A model generated the notes under the pieces. That model was not told the origin of the DNA. It worked only from the letters and a program-made list of their open reading frames with translations, and ran no database searches. The position numbers were made by a program, and so were the translations under genes. DNA of 64,000 nt from Arabidopsis thaliana (taxonomy: Eukaryota; Streptophyta; Magnoliopsida; Brassicales; Brassicaceae): the NCBI RefSeq assembly GCF_000001735.4, contig NC_003070.9, forward strand, positions 12,890,001-12,954,000, given 5' to 3'. How positions within the stretch are numbered: the first letter of the stretch is position 1; each line of letters opens with the position of its first letter. Below, piece by piece: positions 11,459 through 23,916 of the stretch.

Positions 11459-12717
11459 TTTATCGCGATTCACTAAAGAAAATCATAACGTACGACCACG
11501 ATTAAAAGTCAAGTGTGGACGCGTGCACAGCTGATAAACGGACGCGGATAGAAGAAAAAGTGAAGTGGCAAGTTTCCCAAATTTTCCCAGTCCCGAAGAA
11601 TCTTCGGAAATATTTGGATTTCCACCATAAAGATGGATGTCATTATTATGAGTGATGACATAAGTATGATAATGTCATACACCTTTGGGATGATGTAACT
11701 AAGATGATGACATGCATTTTTATGTGCCATCATTATGATTATGTACCCACATCACACATCTCTCACTTCACACATCAAAACTTCTTTTAGTTATTCCACA
11801 TCCAAAACATGACTACAAATAAACAATCGATGGATTTGGCGTGAGGAAAAGAAGACCGATGAAGACAAGAAGACCGGAGACAAAAAAGTGATCTCTCTCT
11901 AGGATTCGTCGGAGGAATTGTCTCAAGAAGCCTTGAACTATTCAGAGAGTTGTCTTAAAAGTAGGTCTGCGAGGAAGATGAAGAAATTCAGGTATGAGGC
12001 TGAAGCAAACACCAGAATAGGCGCCAATAAGAAGAAATAACGAAGAAGTGTGAATCCTATAGTGCAAAATAAGTGCATCGCACAAAATTATGAAATTTTC
12101 AAATATTTGTGTGTTTTGTATTAATCTTTCCTTCATTCTTCATGTTGTCGTAATCAAAAAATTATTAGTATGTCATATGTTATGGTGCCACCTAGCTAAA
12201 AAAAATATTAACTTAAGAAATTGGCCGTTGATCTGTCTGCTTGTTTCTCGTTATAGCGGCTAACTCGGATAATAAAAAAACAAAATTTCAATTTTAAAAC
12301 AACAAACAAAAGGACCTTAGTTGTATGAAATCAATAACACTACCGCTTACTCGAATTAAGCAAAGTATATTATATTATTGGCTCTTCTTATTATATTTTG
12401 TTTATAGTTTTAAAAGTATGGGTATGAGAGAACCAATGAGCGAGATAAAAAAAAATGAATCAATGCTTGAGGGTTTGATGCATTTCATGTCAACATCCAT
12501 GACTCAGCAATTATTGTTTTAATTCTAATAAGTGAGGATGTTACATTAATTCTAATACCTACATATCCATATGCAATTACATTCTTTTTATTAAAAATGA
12601 CAATGCTTGAGCGTCATCACCACCAATTAGTGTCAACTCCTTGATTTTGAAGCCAAATAACAAAACTCCATACCTCAAGCACCGGTTTTGTCTAATATTA
12701 GTCGAAACATCAATTCT
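11459..12717. other. unannotated sequence, no gene recognised
   Basis: Moderately GC-richer than its surroundings around 11500-12000, with repeated GATGACAT/ATGTCAT words at 11636-11720. Frames are short on both strands. Nothing is assigned. Confidence 0.35.
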
Positions 12718-13177
12718 TCATTCCTTCCATTGATATTGACCACGGTGTAATGAAATGGGATTGGACCACTTTCGTTTAATCTCATCACGACCGGTCACTA
12801 TGAAATGCCACCATTTGTTACATTTGAAAATCTGGGTTTGCAATTGTGATACAAGAATATCATCATCTAAATAAAGAGCAACAAAATCATCTTCATATAT
12901 TATTGATATATTTTTCATTGATCCGGAGATGAATCGAAAGAGAGGTATAATTCCATCCGTAGATAATCCTAATCCTTCAAGTGAAACTTCCATACCATGG
13001 GGCATTGGGACAGTCACCAGTTGATAATCGGAAGTTTCGCCGGCAGAGTAAGAACTCACTGGAAACATAGACTCTACAAATAAAAATATCACAATCGTAC
13101 TGAATTGACATTAGGACAGTGGAGAACCATTTTTCATTCTTCTCCCAAAATCCATTAAATAGAATCATTGGTGACAC
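12718..13177 (-). other. unrecognised open frame, probable gene fragment
   Basis: A minus-strand frame (13092-12718, 124 codons) reads coherently: SYSAGETSDYQLVTVPM, LSTDGIIPLFRFISGSMKN, then ALYLDDDILVSQLQ and TGRDEIKRKW before a TGA. A second frame (13177-12977) overlaps its N-terminal end, so either an intron with acceptor near 13082 or a frameshift is possible. I do not recognise a domain. There is no signal peptide or membrane helix. It lies among relic repeats and may be a captured or truncated gene piece. Confidence 0.3.
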
Positions 13178-15226
13178 GACTTCAACTATTCTCTCGGAGG
13201 TAAGACCGAATCGGTGAAGGATCCATCATAGAAGCATCAACCGGAGAAAAGAGGTTTGATAGAAACCAAAAATCTGTAAATCCATCAAAAGTTTCCTCAA
13301 TTGAGAATTTATTTGGAAAATCTAATCAAACAAACAATAACGGGAGTACGGTCGACATCAGAGTCGACGCTGACCGAAAAAAAGCATAGAAAGTTGCTTT
13401 CACAAGGGGTCGCCTTTTGTCTCTTCTCTTGTAAATGACTTTATTAGTTTAATGGGAGATGAGTACATGTGCTAAAATTCTAAAAATAAACCATAAGTAT
13501 AAGTTTGCAGTATCACATCAAACGATGTAAGCCCCTTCATGACATGTCATGATACGTTTAAATTCTTAAAATGAAATATAAGTATTCAAAAGTTTGTTCC
13601 TATAAGTTATTTTAACTTTTTTGTGTTTTAATTTAACGAATGAAAAAATTATATTACTATGTAAATACAATTTTATCTAATTAAATTAATGTAAAATAAA
13701 TTATATGTTATGTTAAACTTCAATGACCTTTTTAATTAGTTATTATCCATATTAAATGATTATTTTTAAAGTTAAGAAATGCTAAATTTGGTTGACTAAT
13801 AACACAAGTAGAAACAAAATTTTAATCTTCCTTTTTTTTTTTTTTCAGATATAGACATTAAAATTATTTATTATCCATACTAAATGAATTTTTTCTTTCA
13901 GATGTAGACATAAAAATTATTTATTATCCATGCTAAATTTAGTTGACCAATAACACATGTAATTATTTTTTGTTAATTTCCTTTTGGTTAAGAAGTGTTT
14001 TTTTTAATAGATATAGGCATAAATTAGTATACCTAATTTTGGTTTTGTTAGGTTTTCTATTTCTTTAACGGTAAAAGGCAAATCTTTTCTGACACATGTA
14101 GACATTTGATCAATAGACTTGACACATCGCACAATCTTATGAGTTACTAACTTTGAAAACCATACTTTATATAATAAAATAAATATTTAAGTAAGTTTTT
14201 TTTTGAATAAAATATTTAAGTAAGTTTTAATAAAAAGTTCGTACAATAATTAAGTAGAAAATAGTATATTTTACATTTTTCTCTCTTCCACAGTCTCTAT
14301 TAATTCAATCTCATTACTTTTTTCAACATCAGCATAAAATTTCAGTTATATAGAAATCAATGAATGGTGTTTTAATCATACAAATATTTTCTTACCATAA
14401 AATTACATTACATATGATTTTGACTTCATTTGTAAATTTTTAAGATTGGTTTTGTATTTTTATATATAAGATAGAGTTGATGAATCTATGTTTTTAAGAT
14501 TATGATGACCATTATGTCATATTTTGTTGGACTAAACAGTAATATTGGTTTCACACGGATATCATATATTATCAATCGTTGCAAATTGTAAACTATGTAG
14601 TATATACATAATGTAAGTATACAAATTTGGATTTGTTATGAGTTTACTAAAGAACATAATGGATATATATATATATATATATAGTTTGTCTATCGAAATT
14701 GTTTTACGATTTACATGAAAAATAAATTCTAACACTTTTCTTTCCTTGAGATGGATGTTCCTGTTTACTGTTTAAATTTTGGATGAGTTTATAAAAACCT
14801 AACCCATTAAAAAAATATTTGTAATTTTCAGTTTGGTTTATTTTTTTCAGATTTTGTTTGGTTCCTATTAAGCAAGCAACCAAAATATATAAACAGATAG
14901 TTTCTTATCTTATATTATATTTATTGATGGCTCTGATTGGTAACATTGGGTAATAGACTAATAGCATACTAGTATAAGTTGCAAAGTAAAAATTCGCAAA
15001 ATGAAAACTTGTAGATGAAAAACCGTAAATGAAATCAATTTAAAAATATGTTGATACATTTTTCAGAATATTTGATAATAAAAAATTATTTAAAATTTGT
15101 AAAAAAGTTTTTTTTATTATTATTTGAATGATAAAATTTTCATGTAAAGAATTACCTATTTTCCTTTACAATTTCTAATATTTAGTAAACGTAAAATAAT
15201 AAAAATTTATTATGCAAATACGCAAC
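13178..15226. other. AT-rich region with degenerate tandem repeat
   Basis: Bases ~13730-13960 contain about three degenerate copies of a unit with TTATTATCCATACTAAAT and TAGACATAAAAATTATT. A TA microsatellite lies at 14660-14684. No gene is seen. Confidence 0.45.
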
Positions 15227-16177
15227 TTTTTTTTTTTTTTTGGACAAAAACTTTTGATTTCACTCATTCTAAGGAATACAAAGTTCAGTAGCTCTACAAC
15301 CTTGAAGAATACAACAATAAGATTTAAAGCATATAGGTATGCAGCATAAGTAAAATAAGGATAGACCGACGATGAATCCATGAATTCTCGGAGACAATTG
15401 TTGAGGTTGCTACAAACGAGAAGACGGTCAGCCGGGATCACCACCACGATCACGTCGGGAGATGAGAGGATAGTCACGGTATTAGATATAGTGACGTTGA
15501 GAAAAGTTCTGAAACCTTGAAACTCGCCGGCGCAAGACACTCTACACGAAGTAGTGATAGGTTTATGGAACTCGATTGCTTGCACAGCATAGAAGCCGAA
15601 AGCAGAGGACGGTTGGAACAAATGGTTCTCTGCATAAAGGAGGAGGGGTTGAAACAAATGGTTCTCTCCATAAAGGAGGAGGGTTGGAACAAATGATTTT
15701 CAGATTCTAAATGAAGATGATTAAAGAGGACCTTTACAAATTGATTCGGGATCTCTCAATAGATGGTCAATGAAATTCCTATGCGACTGGATCCAAATCT
15801 GAAGGATGAGGGTGGTTGGGAGATGCTTTGTCGAAAACTCAGCGGAGCTATTGATCGGAATAAGAACAGATATACCAAGATGGTGACCATGGTCACACCA
15901 AAACCGACTCGAATGTGGATATACTATGCCGAAGAGCGTAGATCTTGTTTTCTCAGACAAAGGAAAATGAGTAATGCTTTGGACCAGGGTTCGAAGGAGA
16001 TAATTGCAAAGACAAGATATAGATGTCGACACAAGGATTGAAAGGTGTCCTCTCCCATTCAAAACAAAGTATCGAAACATCAACGTAATTGGATTTTGCA
16101 ATAGTATTAAAAAATCAGACCTGGGCCTAGTAGGGGATAGGGTTGGGCCGCAAATAAAGATGTTGGATTTCATTAAA
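15227..16177 (-). mobile_element. retroposon-like sequence, 3' part with A-tail (minus strand)
   Basis: On the minus strand this sequence ends in a 15-base A tract (T tract at 15227-15241), preceded by GTGAAATCAAAAG-type 3' UTR. It contains two copies of a ~35-bp unit (15614-15690), and open frames of 159-160 codons with no recognised domain. Together with 17866-18345 it looks like one inserted, A-tailed unit (a LINE/Sadhu-like or processed sequence) later split by a Mutator-like element. Target duplications at its ends were not found, so the class is uncertain. Confidence 0.4.
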
Positions 16178-16561
16178 GGGAATGTGACACGTTTAGGCAC
16201 TTTAAGATAATCTTATTCCTTTTGAGACACTTATAAGGGAGAGGACACTTTTTCCATTATTTGACTTTTTTTAAGACATTTTTACCCTTAATTTAACCAA
16301 CTACTTTTATTTTAAAATTTAATACAAATTAAACATTTTCTCTCTCTTCCACAATCCTTACGCAAAATAAAAGAAATCTATCTCTCTCTCTCCCCCTTTC
16401 ATGATTTGTAGTGTCTTTCTCTCTCCACGTCTCCATAACTTCTAGGCTCGATTCCTCTTATCGAGTATGGCGGCCGCTCACCAAAAATCGATGGTACCAA
16501 TTCTGCAAATAAATGGGAGAATTTTCTTAAACAATTAGATCTCGATTATCTCAGGAATTTG

Positions 16562-17152
16562 GTAAAATTTCTATGTTCATAAGGTCTTAGAGGTGGAGAT
16601 CTCTGCAAACTGTAAAAAAAATCAACAAACAATTTTTTGGTGTCCATAATAACGAGTCCATTTAAATATATCCATTCGGAAACCTTTTTACTGATCCATA
16701 TCCAATCTATATATCATGTCCATAATAACAGGAGATTCGATTAACTGTGGTTTGTAAAAAAACCAAAGTTTCATGTCCATAAGGTCTTGAAGGTGGAGGT
16801 CTCTGCAAACTAAAAGAAAAATCAACAAACAATTTTTTGGTATCCATAATAACGAGTCCATTTAAATATATCAATTCAGAAACTTTTCTACTGATCCGTA
16901 TCCATTCTATATACCATGTCAATAATAACAGGAGATTCGATTAACCGTGTTTTGTAAAGAAACCAAAGTTCCATGTCCATAAGGTATTAAAGGTGGAGGT
17001 TTCTGCAAACTGAAAAAAAAAATCAACAAACAATATTTTGGTGTCCATAATAACAAATCCATTTAAATATATCCATTCGAAAACCTTTTTACTGATTTAT
17101 ATCCATTCTATATAGCATGTCCATGATAATAGGAGATTCGATTAACTGGAAT
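16562..17152. repeat. tandem repeat, three copies of ~200 bp
   Basis: The word CATAAGGT(C/A)TT recurs at 16579, 16779 and 16979, exactly 200 bp apart. Each unit continues with GGTGGAG, CTGCAAACT, AATCAACAAACAAT, GTCCATTTAAATATAT and GGAGATTCGATTAAC. Copies look over 85% alike by eye. Confidence 0.92.
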
Positions 17153-17608
17153 CTCGATGCTACGTAGATGAAACGAGTTTGATACATGAGAGAGAGCAAA
17201 AATCAAATCAAGCCGCCAATGTTGAAGAAGAAGAAGTTTCTTAGAAAACTGAATCTCAAATTTATGTCAAAACAAAGATTTAAATTGCAAAATAAATCAC
17301 AATCTACAATCAGTGAAAACGAATAAAATATCGAACTCTCCAATCAATCCATAATCTCACAACAATCCGAGTAATTATACAATATAGAAATCTCAAATTC
17401 TGCAAAATTTGAATACCCAATCCTTTAACTGAAAGAAGAACTCTATAGCATCTAAAATACTAAAATAAAGAAATGAGTGAGTGGATCCAACAAATAATTA
17501 TAAGGAGATCGGCTATTTTGAACATCCAACAAATAACTTTTTTTGAGAACTGTCTATTTTGAACAATTCCATTGAAGGAGACGCAACTAAAGTTGTTTAC
17601 AAAGATGA

Positions 17609-17721
<113 letters not shown>

Positions 17722-17865
17722 GTGGATTAAGGATTAAGAGAGTAGTTTAGTTAATAGGGTATTTTAGTAAAAAAACATAGAGAAAGTGTATACTCTTTTG
17801 GAAGTGCCTAAACACGGAAATAGTTTTAAAAAAGTGTTTAAGAGTGTAATATTCTCTTCATTAAA

Positions 17866-18345
17866 AGGCAATGTGGGCCTGATGTTTGTTGCTGAAACCC
17901 ATTAAGGGAGACCTCCAACCAGATTAGGGTTAAGTCGTGCGCCGTCGACGTACCGGAGGCGCAACTGACGGTCCAAGAGGAGAACCTCCTGCCATCAACG
18001 AAGTTCGGTGAGAATAATCTTCTGGGGAAGCCAATGCATGTCCAGATTTAGAGGAGTTAAGCGGAGCGATGAAGCTAAGTTCAGATCTAAGTGAAGTGCC
18101 GCTAGATTTATATAGTTTTTTAAAATTCTTCTTCTTCGACGTAGATAATGAGCCCAGAGGGTAGAAGATGGTCGCCGGAGTCCACTTTCGTCCTCTGTTG
18201 CTAGCTTATGAGAGAAGGTTGAAGCTTGTCGAACAAAGAGATTGGGATAAAAGAGTTTGTGATGATTGAGAAAGTAACCGAAACAAACGTAAAACAGAGA
18301 GATTTAAGGATCGAAAATTAAAGGAAGAGGAGGAGATGTCTCGAC
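17866..18345 (-). mobile_element. retroposon-like sequence, 5' part
   Basis: This sequence is GC-richer than its flanks. Read on the minus strand it begins near 18345 (CTCCTCCTCTTCC) and runs to the Mutator-like insertion, then appears to continue at 16168. It resembles the 5' leader of a non-LTR element, but no ORF1 domain is recognised. Confidence 0.35.
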
Positions 18346-19292
18346 TATGTATCCACTTTTTCATATAATAATTTTTTACTTGTAATTTTAGGCAAAAATA
18401 TAAATTCAGGATTTTTGCATTTTCTAATGTGAATATACATATTTTATTAATTGTCTAATTTTTTGTATAATTATATCAGAAAACGTCATTATGGCATTAT
18501 GCATGTTATCAATCGGAGTCTGTCGTTTATACGTTATACACATGGTTCATTCGGTTCCATTTGATCTGGTTTATTCTGTTCCGTTTGACTTGGTTACCCA
18601 AAGAAAACAGTTTCATCCGATTTTGGGTTTCTGGATTTCATAGTAATGAAACTAAACGCTTTATAAATATACTTGGTTCGATTGGTTTAACTACTTCGGT
18701 AAGGTTCGGTTTAGTTTTTTCGGTCAAGGTATTTTTCCCACCCTACTTATAATTTTATTATTTTAGACATATTGGTTGGCATATTGCGATGATATTTGTA
18801 ATTTATGATTTTGGGGCCTACATGCAACTTTTCAGGCCCACACGCTACCAACTTCGGCCCATGGCCTGTATCTGAGCCAAGCAAGATCAGTCCTTGCCAT
18901 TTTTTTTTTCCCAGTCGCTTCAGATCCCATGAGATTCCTCCGGTCAATGAAACTCTAGTTTCTCTGCAATCTCCGGTGTGTGCTCAGGTACTACCTCTGA
19001 TCTCCGATCGTCAATTCCATTGTCTCGTCTTCTTCAATTCATCTTTGAAATTCTTATGAATTACAGATCAACAAGTGCGAGATCATTGCATATTCACTCA
19101 CCGATGTTCTTCAAATTTCATCTAGTAGTTGACATTAAACTGCATTTCTTTGTTCGACTTTCGCATTGCGTAGAAGATTAAGATTAGATATTGATCTAGG
19201 TTTTGCGATTTTTGTCGGTGTGATGATGATTCTGAATTGCTTCTTCTACTATTATTTTTGATGTCATTGGAAGATAGTGAAATTTAGGGAAG
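18346..19292. other. intergenic and 5' leader of FAM91 gene
   Basis: Bases 18540-18740 are a CGGTT-rich degenerate repeat. From ~18830 the sequence becomes GC-richer and CT-rich (GGCCCA motifs at 18815 and 18858), typical of a plant promoter. A 5' UTR intron with donor GTACTA at ~18988 is possible. Confidence 0.4.
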
Positions 19293-22200
19293 ATGCAGCA
19301 CACTCCAGTAACAATAGAGGACCAGTTAATATCGAAAGCTGTAAGAGAAGAATGTCAATGGGAAAACCTCCCAAAACGACTTCAATCGATCCTTGGGTCT
19401 AAGGATGAATGGCATAGAAGGTTAGATTTTCTTTATGCTTTCTACTTGTAGTAGCTCGGTGCACGGTGACATAGTTTACTTTGACATAGTTCACTGTTTT
19501 GATTGTTTGTGTAGGGTTACGGCGCATTGTATAAAGAAAAGACTCCTATGGAATACGTGTTTTGCTTGTAAAGTTTGCAAAGAAGGTGAATATTATGAAG
19601 ATATGATGCGTTACTTGCGAAAGAATCTGGCGGTGCGTGTTGATGGATTACTCTTTAAGAGGTCTTTTTGTTTTGATTGCATTCTAGTGGAGAGTTACTA
19701 GCAAATCATTTTTCTGAAGTTTATTTTTGTTTGTGTTCGTTCCTCATTATATCTCATTTTCAATGGCTTTCTCACTGCGAATTTTTATGTACTATAGCGA
19801 CAATGCATAAGAAAAGGGTTTGGAATTGACAATAGTGGTTAACAAGGTTTATTTTAGATTTTAGATACCATAGTCTGTGATGCCAATTTATGAATATGTT
19901 TGCTACTCTGAAAGATAGCCGTGGGTTCAGATAGTCGATAGAAAGAGAGAAACTTGGTGATCAAGGACGAAATATAGGGCATTGTTGTCTGTTACTGTCA
20001 GAGGATCTCTAATCTTAATTGCTGTTAACAATTATCCGCAGCTCTTTCCGTATCACCTTGCAGAGTATGTTTGCCGTGTGATGAGGATATCACCTTTCAG
20101 ATACTACTGTGATATGATATTTGAAGTCATGAGAAATGGTATTTTTGTTTCTTTACTATATCGCTCATTTTTCATTTACCTTAAATTCGAGCCAGTGATT
20201 TCGTCATTCCTCATTCCTTTTAATTTGACACAGAGCAACCTTATGACAGTATTCCAAACTTCAGTGCGGCAGATGCTTTCCGGCTTACAGGAATAGGGAG
20301 GAATGAGTTCATTGATATCATGAATAAATGCAGATCTAAGGTACTCTTTCTTCTAGACTCTGTACTGCTTTATATGCCTGGCATGTCGTGCAAGTTACAC
20401 TCTGCAAAGTATCTGTTGCTTTGACTTCTGACTTGAAAAATCTTTATTCTGGGTAAAATATGGGAATTCAATGATTACAAAATTCTAGATGGAGTTTCTA
20501 TCATAATAACTTGAGCCTATAAGTGGATGTATATTATGTCTTATACTTCTCATTTTTGTTTTGAGCTTTCCAGAAAATAATGTGGAAGCTGAACAAATCG
20601 ATTGCAAAAGACTTTTTACCTACTCTACCTGTGGATTTCCCTATTGACCCTTGGTGGGGTGTTTGCCTTGTCAACTTCACCATAGAAGAGTTTAAGGTAA
20701 CCTAAGCTCTTCTTTATCATTTTATTTTCTTTCTTTTCAAACTAAGTTTACCCGGAGTGAACAATGTCACTGGCATCTTACTTGTTCCTTGTCTGATAAC
20801 AGATCTTATTTCCTTGTTCTTTGCATAGAAACTTTCAGAAGATGAGATGGCGACAATAGATAAAATCTGCAAAGAGGAAGCTAATGCATATTTCCTCTTC
20901 GATCCAGAAGTCATAAAAGGCCTGTACCAGAGGGGATTGGTATATTTTGATGTCCCAGTCTATCAGGACGACCGCTTTAAAGGTGAGTTTATGTTTGCCA
21001 ATATTTTCTTACCCCTCCGTTTCTTCTATCTTTACTTACAATGTACTTCAAGGGTGGAGAATGCTGAATTTTTGCTAAGGCATATAATCGCATGTCAGGG
21101 GGTTCCAATAATTGATTCATAATCAGCTCTTCATATAACAATTTTTTCTTACCATTGTTTACCAATACCATATCATGCTACTTTTACTTACTTGGAACAG
21201 AGCCAGTGAAGCTCCTGGATAGCCTGTTCTTAGATTCATATGTATTCTCATATTTTCTATTTTGAAAATAAAATTTTCACTGAGATGCCTGTCCTTTTGG
21301 TTCCTTTTTCAGTTTCAAAGCTTGAAGGGTTCATCTCTAATAGAGAGCAGTCTTACGAAGATCCCATTGAAGAGTAAGGGAACTATTGTGCCACATGGAA
21401 GCTTAGATTATCCTGGTTTTAGTTACCCCTGAGATTATCTAGGACTCTAATAGCTGCAACTGCATTTTGCAGATTACTCTATGCAGTTTTTGTTGTTTCA
21501 AATGAGAACTCAACAGTTGCAGAGCTGGCATCCACTTTGCAAGCTGACGTAACTCAATTACAGGCTGCTGCATCTTTTGTTTGCCGGCTGGGATGGGCTG
21601 TCAAATTAATTGATCCGTCATCTGTGCTTCATGACAAGATTGGGTCTCCACGTGCCATCCTCAGTGATGACGAAGATGCATCTCGCGCTAGCATATCCTC
21701 TACCTACAGGTCTGCTGATGGTGAGGAGGCTCAACATGGAGATAATTTAGGGACTGAAAGCTCTGGATCACGTTCTAGTCATGTTCGGGTTGCTTTCATA
21801 GTTGATGCTAATATAACATCGTATCTAATGATGGGTTCTGTGTCACCAGGTAAACGTTCCTAGTTCTGTTTGATGGCTAACTTATAACTAGTAACAGCCG
21901 ATGAATATCAACTAATGTTGTGAAGGATCACTTTTTCCATTATTCTAATATGTTCCATCCATGTTTATGAACGATGTTGTAGGATTGAAATCTCATGCTG
22001 TGACACTCTATGAAGCGGGAAAACTCGGACACACTAGTATCCCAGACCTTTGCCAGGATTTGAGCACATTAGAGGGAGCGAAATTTGAGGGTGAACTGCA
22101 AGAATTTGCAAATCATGCCTTTAGCCTTCGTTGTGTCCTGGAATGTTTGATATCTGGTGGAGTTGCTACTGATGCAATAGTTGACACAATGGGTTCGGGA

Positions 22201-23916
22201 ACTTTGAGCAATGATGAGGCTGTTACTCTTCTTGCAGATGTTAATTTACCTGATAATTCCGGAGATTCTTTAACTAGCCAAATTATTGAGGCTTCCATGG
22301 TTTCAGATGCCCCTCAAGAGGTTCCCTTGTCGACAGAGCATGTCCCCGAAAGCACTAAGCATGAAGCAGCTTCCAGTACACCGTCTGTCGATACTACTGC
22401 CTTGACTGAGACCTTCAGTTCCAACCTTAACCTTCAGAATGAGGGGAAGCCAATTCCTGTAGAGGGACCCGACACCGGTAAAGGAAACAAGAAAAGGAAA
22501 AAATATCGCGTTGATATTCTCCGTTGTGAAAGTCTGGCTTCTCTAACACCAGCTACTCTAGATCGTTTGTTTTCCCGTGACTATGATATTGTTGTTTCAA
22601 TGATTCCTCTTCCACTTACAACTGTTCTTCCTGGACCGTCAGGCCCTGTTCATTTCGGTCCTCCCTCCCATTCATCCATGACACAGTGGATGAAACTGGT
22701 ACTGTATTCAACCGTGGGCATTGGGCCTTTGTCGGTTATCTTGATGAAAGGGCAGTGTCTGCGGATGCTTCCTGCTCCACTAGCTGGCTGTGAGAAAGCT
22801 ATCATTTGGTCTTGGGATGGATCTTCGGTTGGTGGTTTAGGAAACAAGTTTGAAGGTAACTTGGTCAAAGGAGGTATTCTGTTGCACTGTTTAAATTGCC
22901 TTCTCAAGTGCTCAGCTGTTCTTGTTCAGCCTCTCAGCAAGCATGATCTTGATAGCTCTGGAAGAATTGTTACTTTAGATATACCATTACCCCTAAAGAA
23001 TTCTGATGGTTCCATTCCTCATTTTGGTGATGAGCTTGGACTTCCCCTCGAGGAAAATACAAAGTTGAACTCTCTTTTAACTAAGCTTGCGAACAATATG
23101 GAATTGAAGACAGTCGGTTACATTCGCCTTTTGAAACTCTTTAAAGCAAAGGATTCATTGAAGCATTTTTCTCCCGACAATGATGAGAAGTATGAATGGG
23201 TCCCTTTAACCGTGGAATTTGGGTTTCCACTTTTTAGTCCAAAGTTATGCAACAATATCTGCAAAAGGATTGTCTCATCACAGTTACTTCAAGCAGATTC
23301 GCTCATGGAACAACACGATGCAATGCAATGTATAAGGAAAAGGTTGAAAGATATATGTGCACTGTACCAAGCAACAGGTCCAGCTGCTAAACTTCTTTAC
23401 CAGAAAGAACAAGCAAAGGAGCCTACACGTACTAATAAGCTCATGAACTACGCAAGTGGAAGGTGGAACCCACTTGTTGACCCGTCCTCACCAATTTCAG
23501 GAGCCACAAGCGAATTCCAACGGCTGAAACTAGCTAATCGCCAACGTTGCCGGACTGAAGTTCTGAGCTTCGATGGTAGCATCCTTAGGTCAGTTAATTT
23601 CCTTTCCATGTTTCATGAATTTTTATTTTCTTTTCTTGGTTGTTGAGGAGTTTTGGGTGGTGGTCGCAGATCCTACACCTTGGCACCAGTATATGAGGCT
23701 GCCACAAGGAGCATTGATGAGAATGCACCTTTAAGTACAACAAAATCAGATTCTGATGAAGCAGATAGCCGAGAAGTGATTCTTCCAGGACTAAATCTTC
23801 TCTATGATGGTTCAGAGTTGCACCCTTTTGATATTGGCGCTTGCCTTCAGGCTCGTCAACCAGTTGCTCTCATAGCAGAAGCTGCTGCCGCGTCTGCATC
23901 CCTCGCCCCAAAGTAG
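19293..23916 (+). CDS. FAM91 family protein, 10 exons, intact
   Basis: Exons 19293-19420, 19515-19632, 20042-20138, 20234-20340, 20574-20696, 20829-20982, 21313-21373, 21473-21849, 21983-23588 and 23670-23916 join in phase to 1005 residues. The FAM91 N-terminal domain covers roughly residues 10-310 ([49 protein letters not shown]). The FAM91 C-terminal domain covers ~335-980, including [36 protein letters not shown] and [20 protein letters not shown]. An acidic/Ser-rich linker follows the first part. In animals FAM91A1 is part of the WDR11 complex for endosome-to-Golgi capture via TBC1D23; the plant role is inferred only. The start is the first ATG of the conserved frame. Synteny: At1g35220. 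Confidence 0.95.

Noticed and set aside
15175-16210. Three overlapping 90-160 codon frames on both strands as genes
   Set aside because: No recognised domain, overlapping in opposite strands, and located in an A-tailed repeat-like sequence. Treated as part of the retroposon-like unit.
21961-23646. Separate 561-codon gene starting at 21961
   Set aside because: It is the long ninth exon of the FAM91 gene read through its flanking intron bases. The true exon is 21983-23588.
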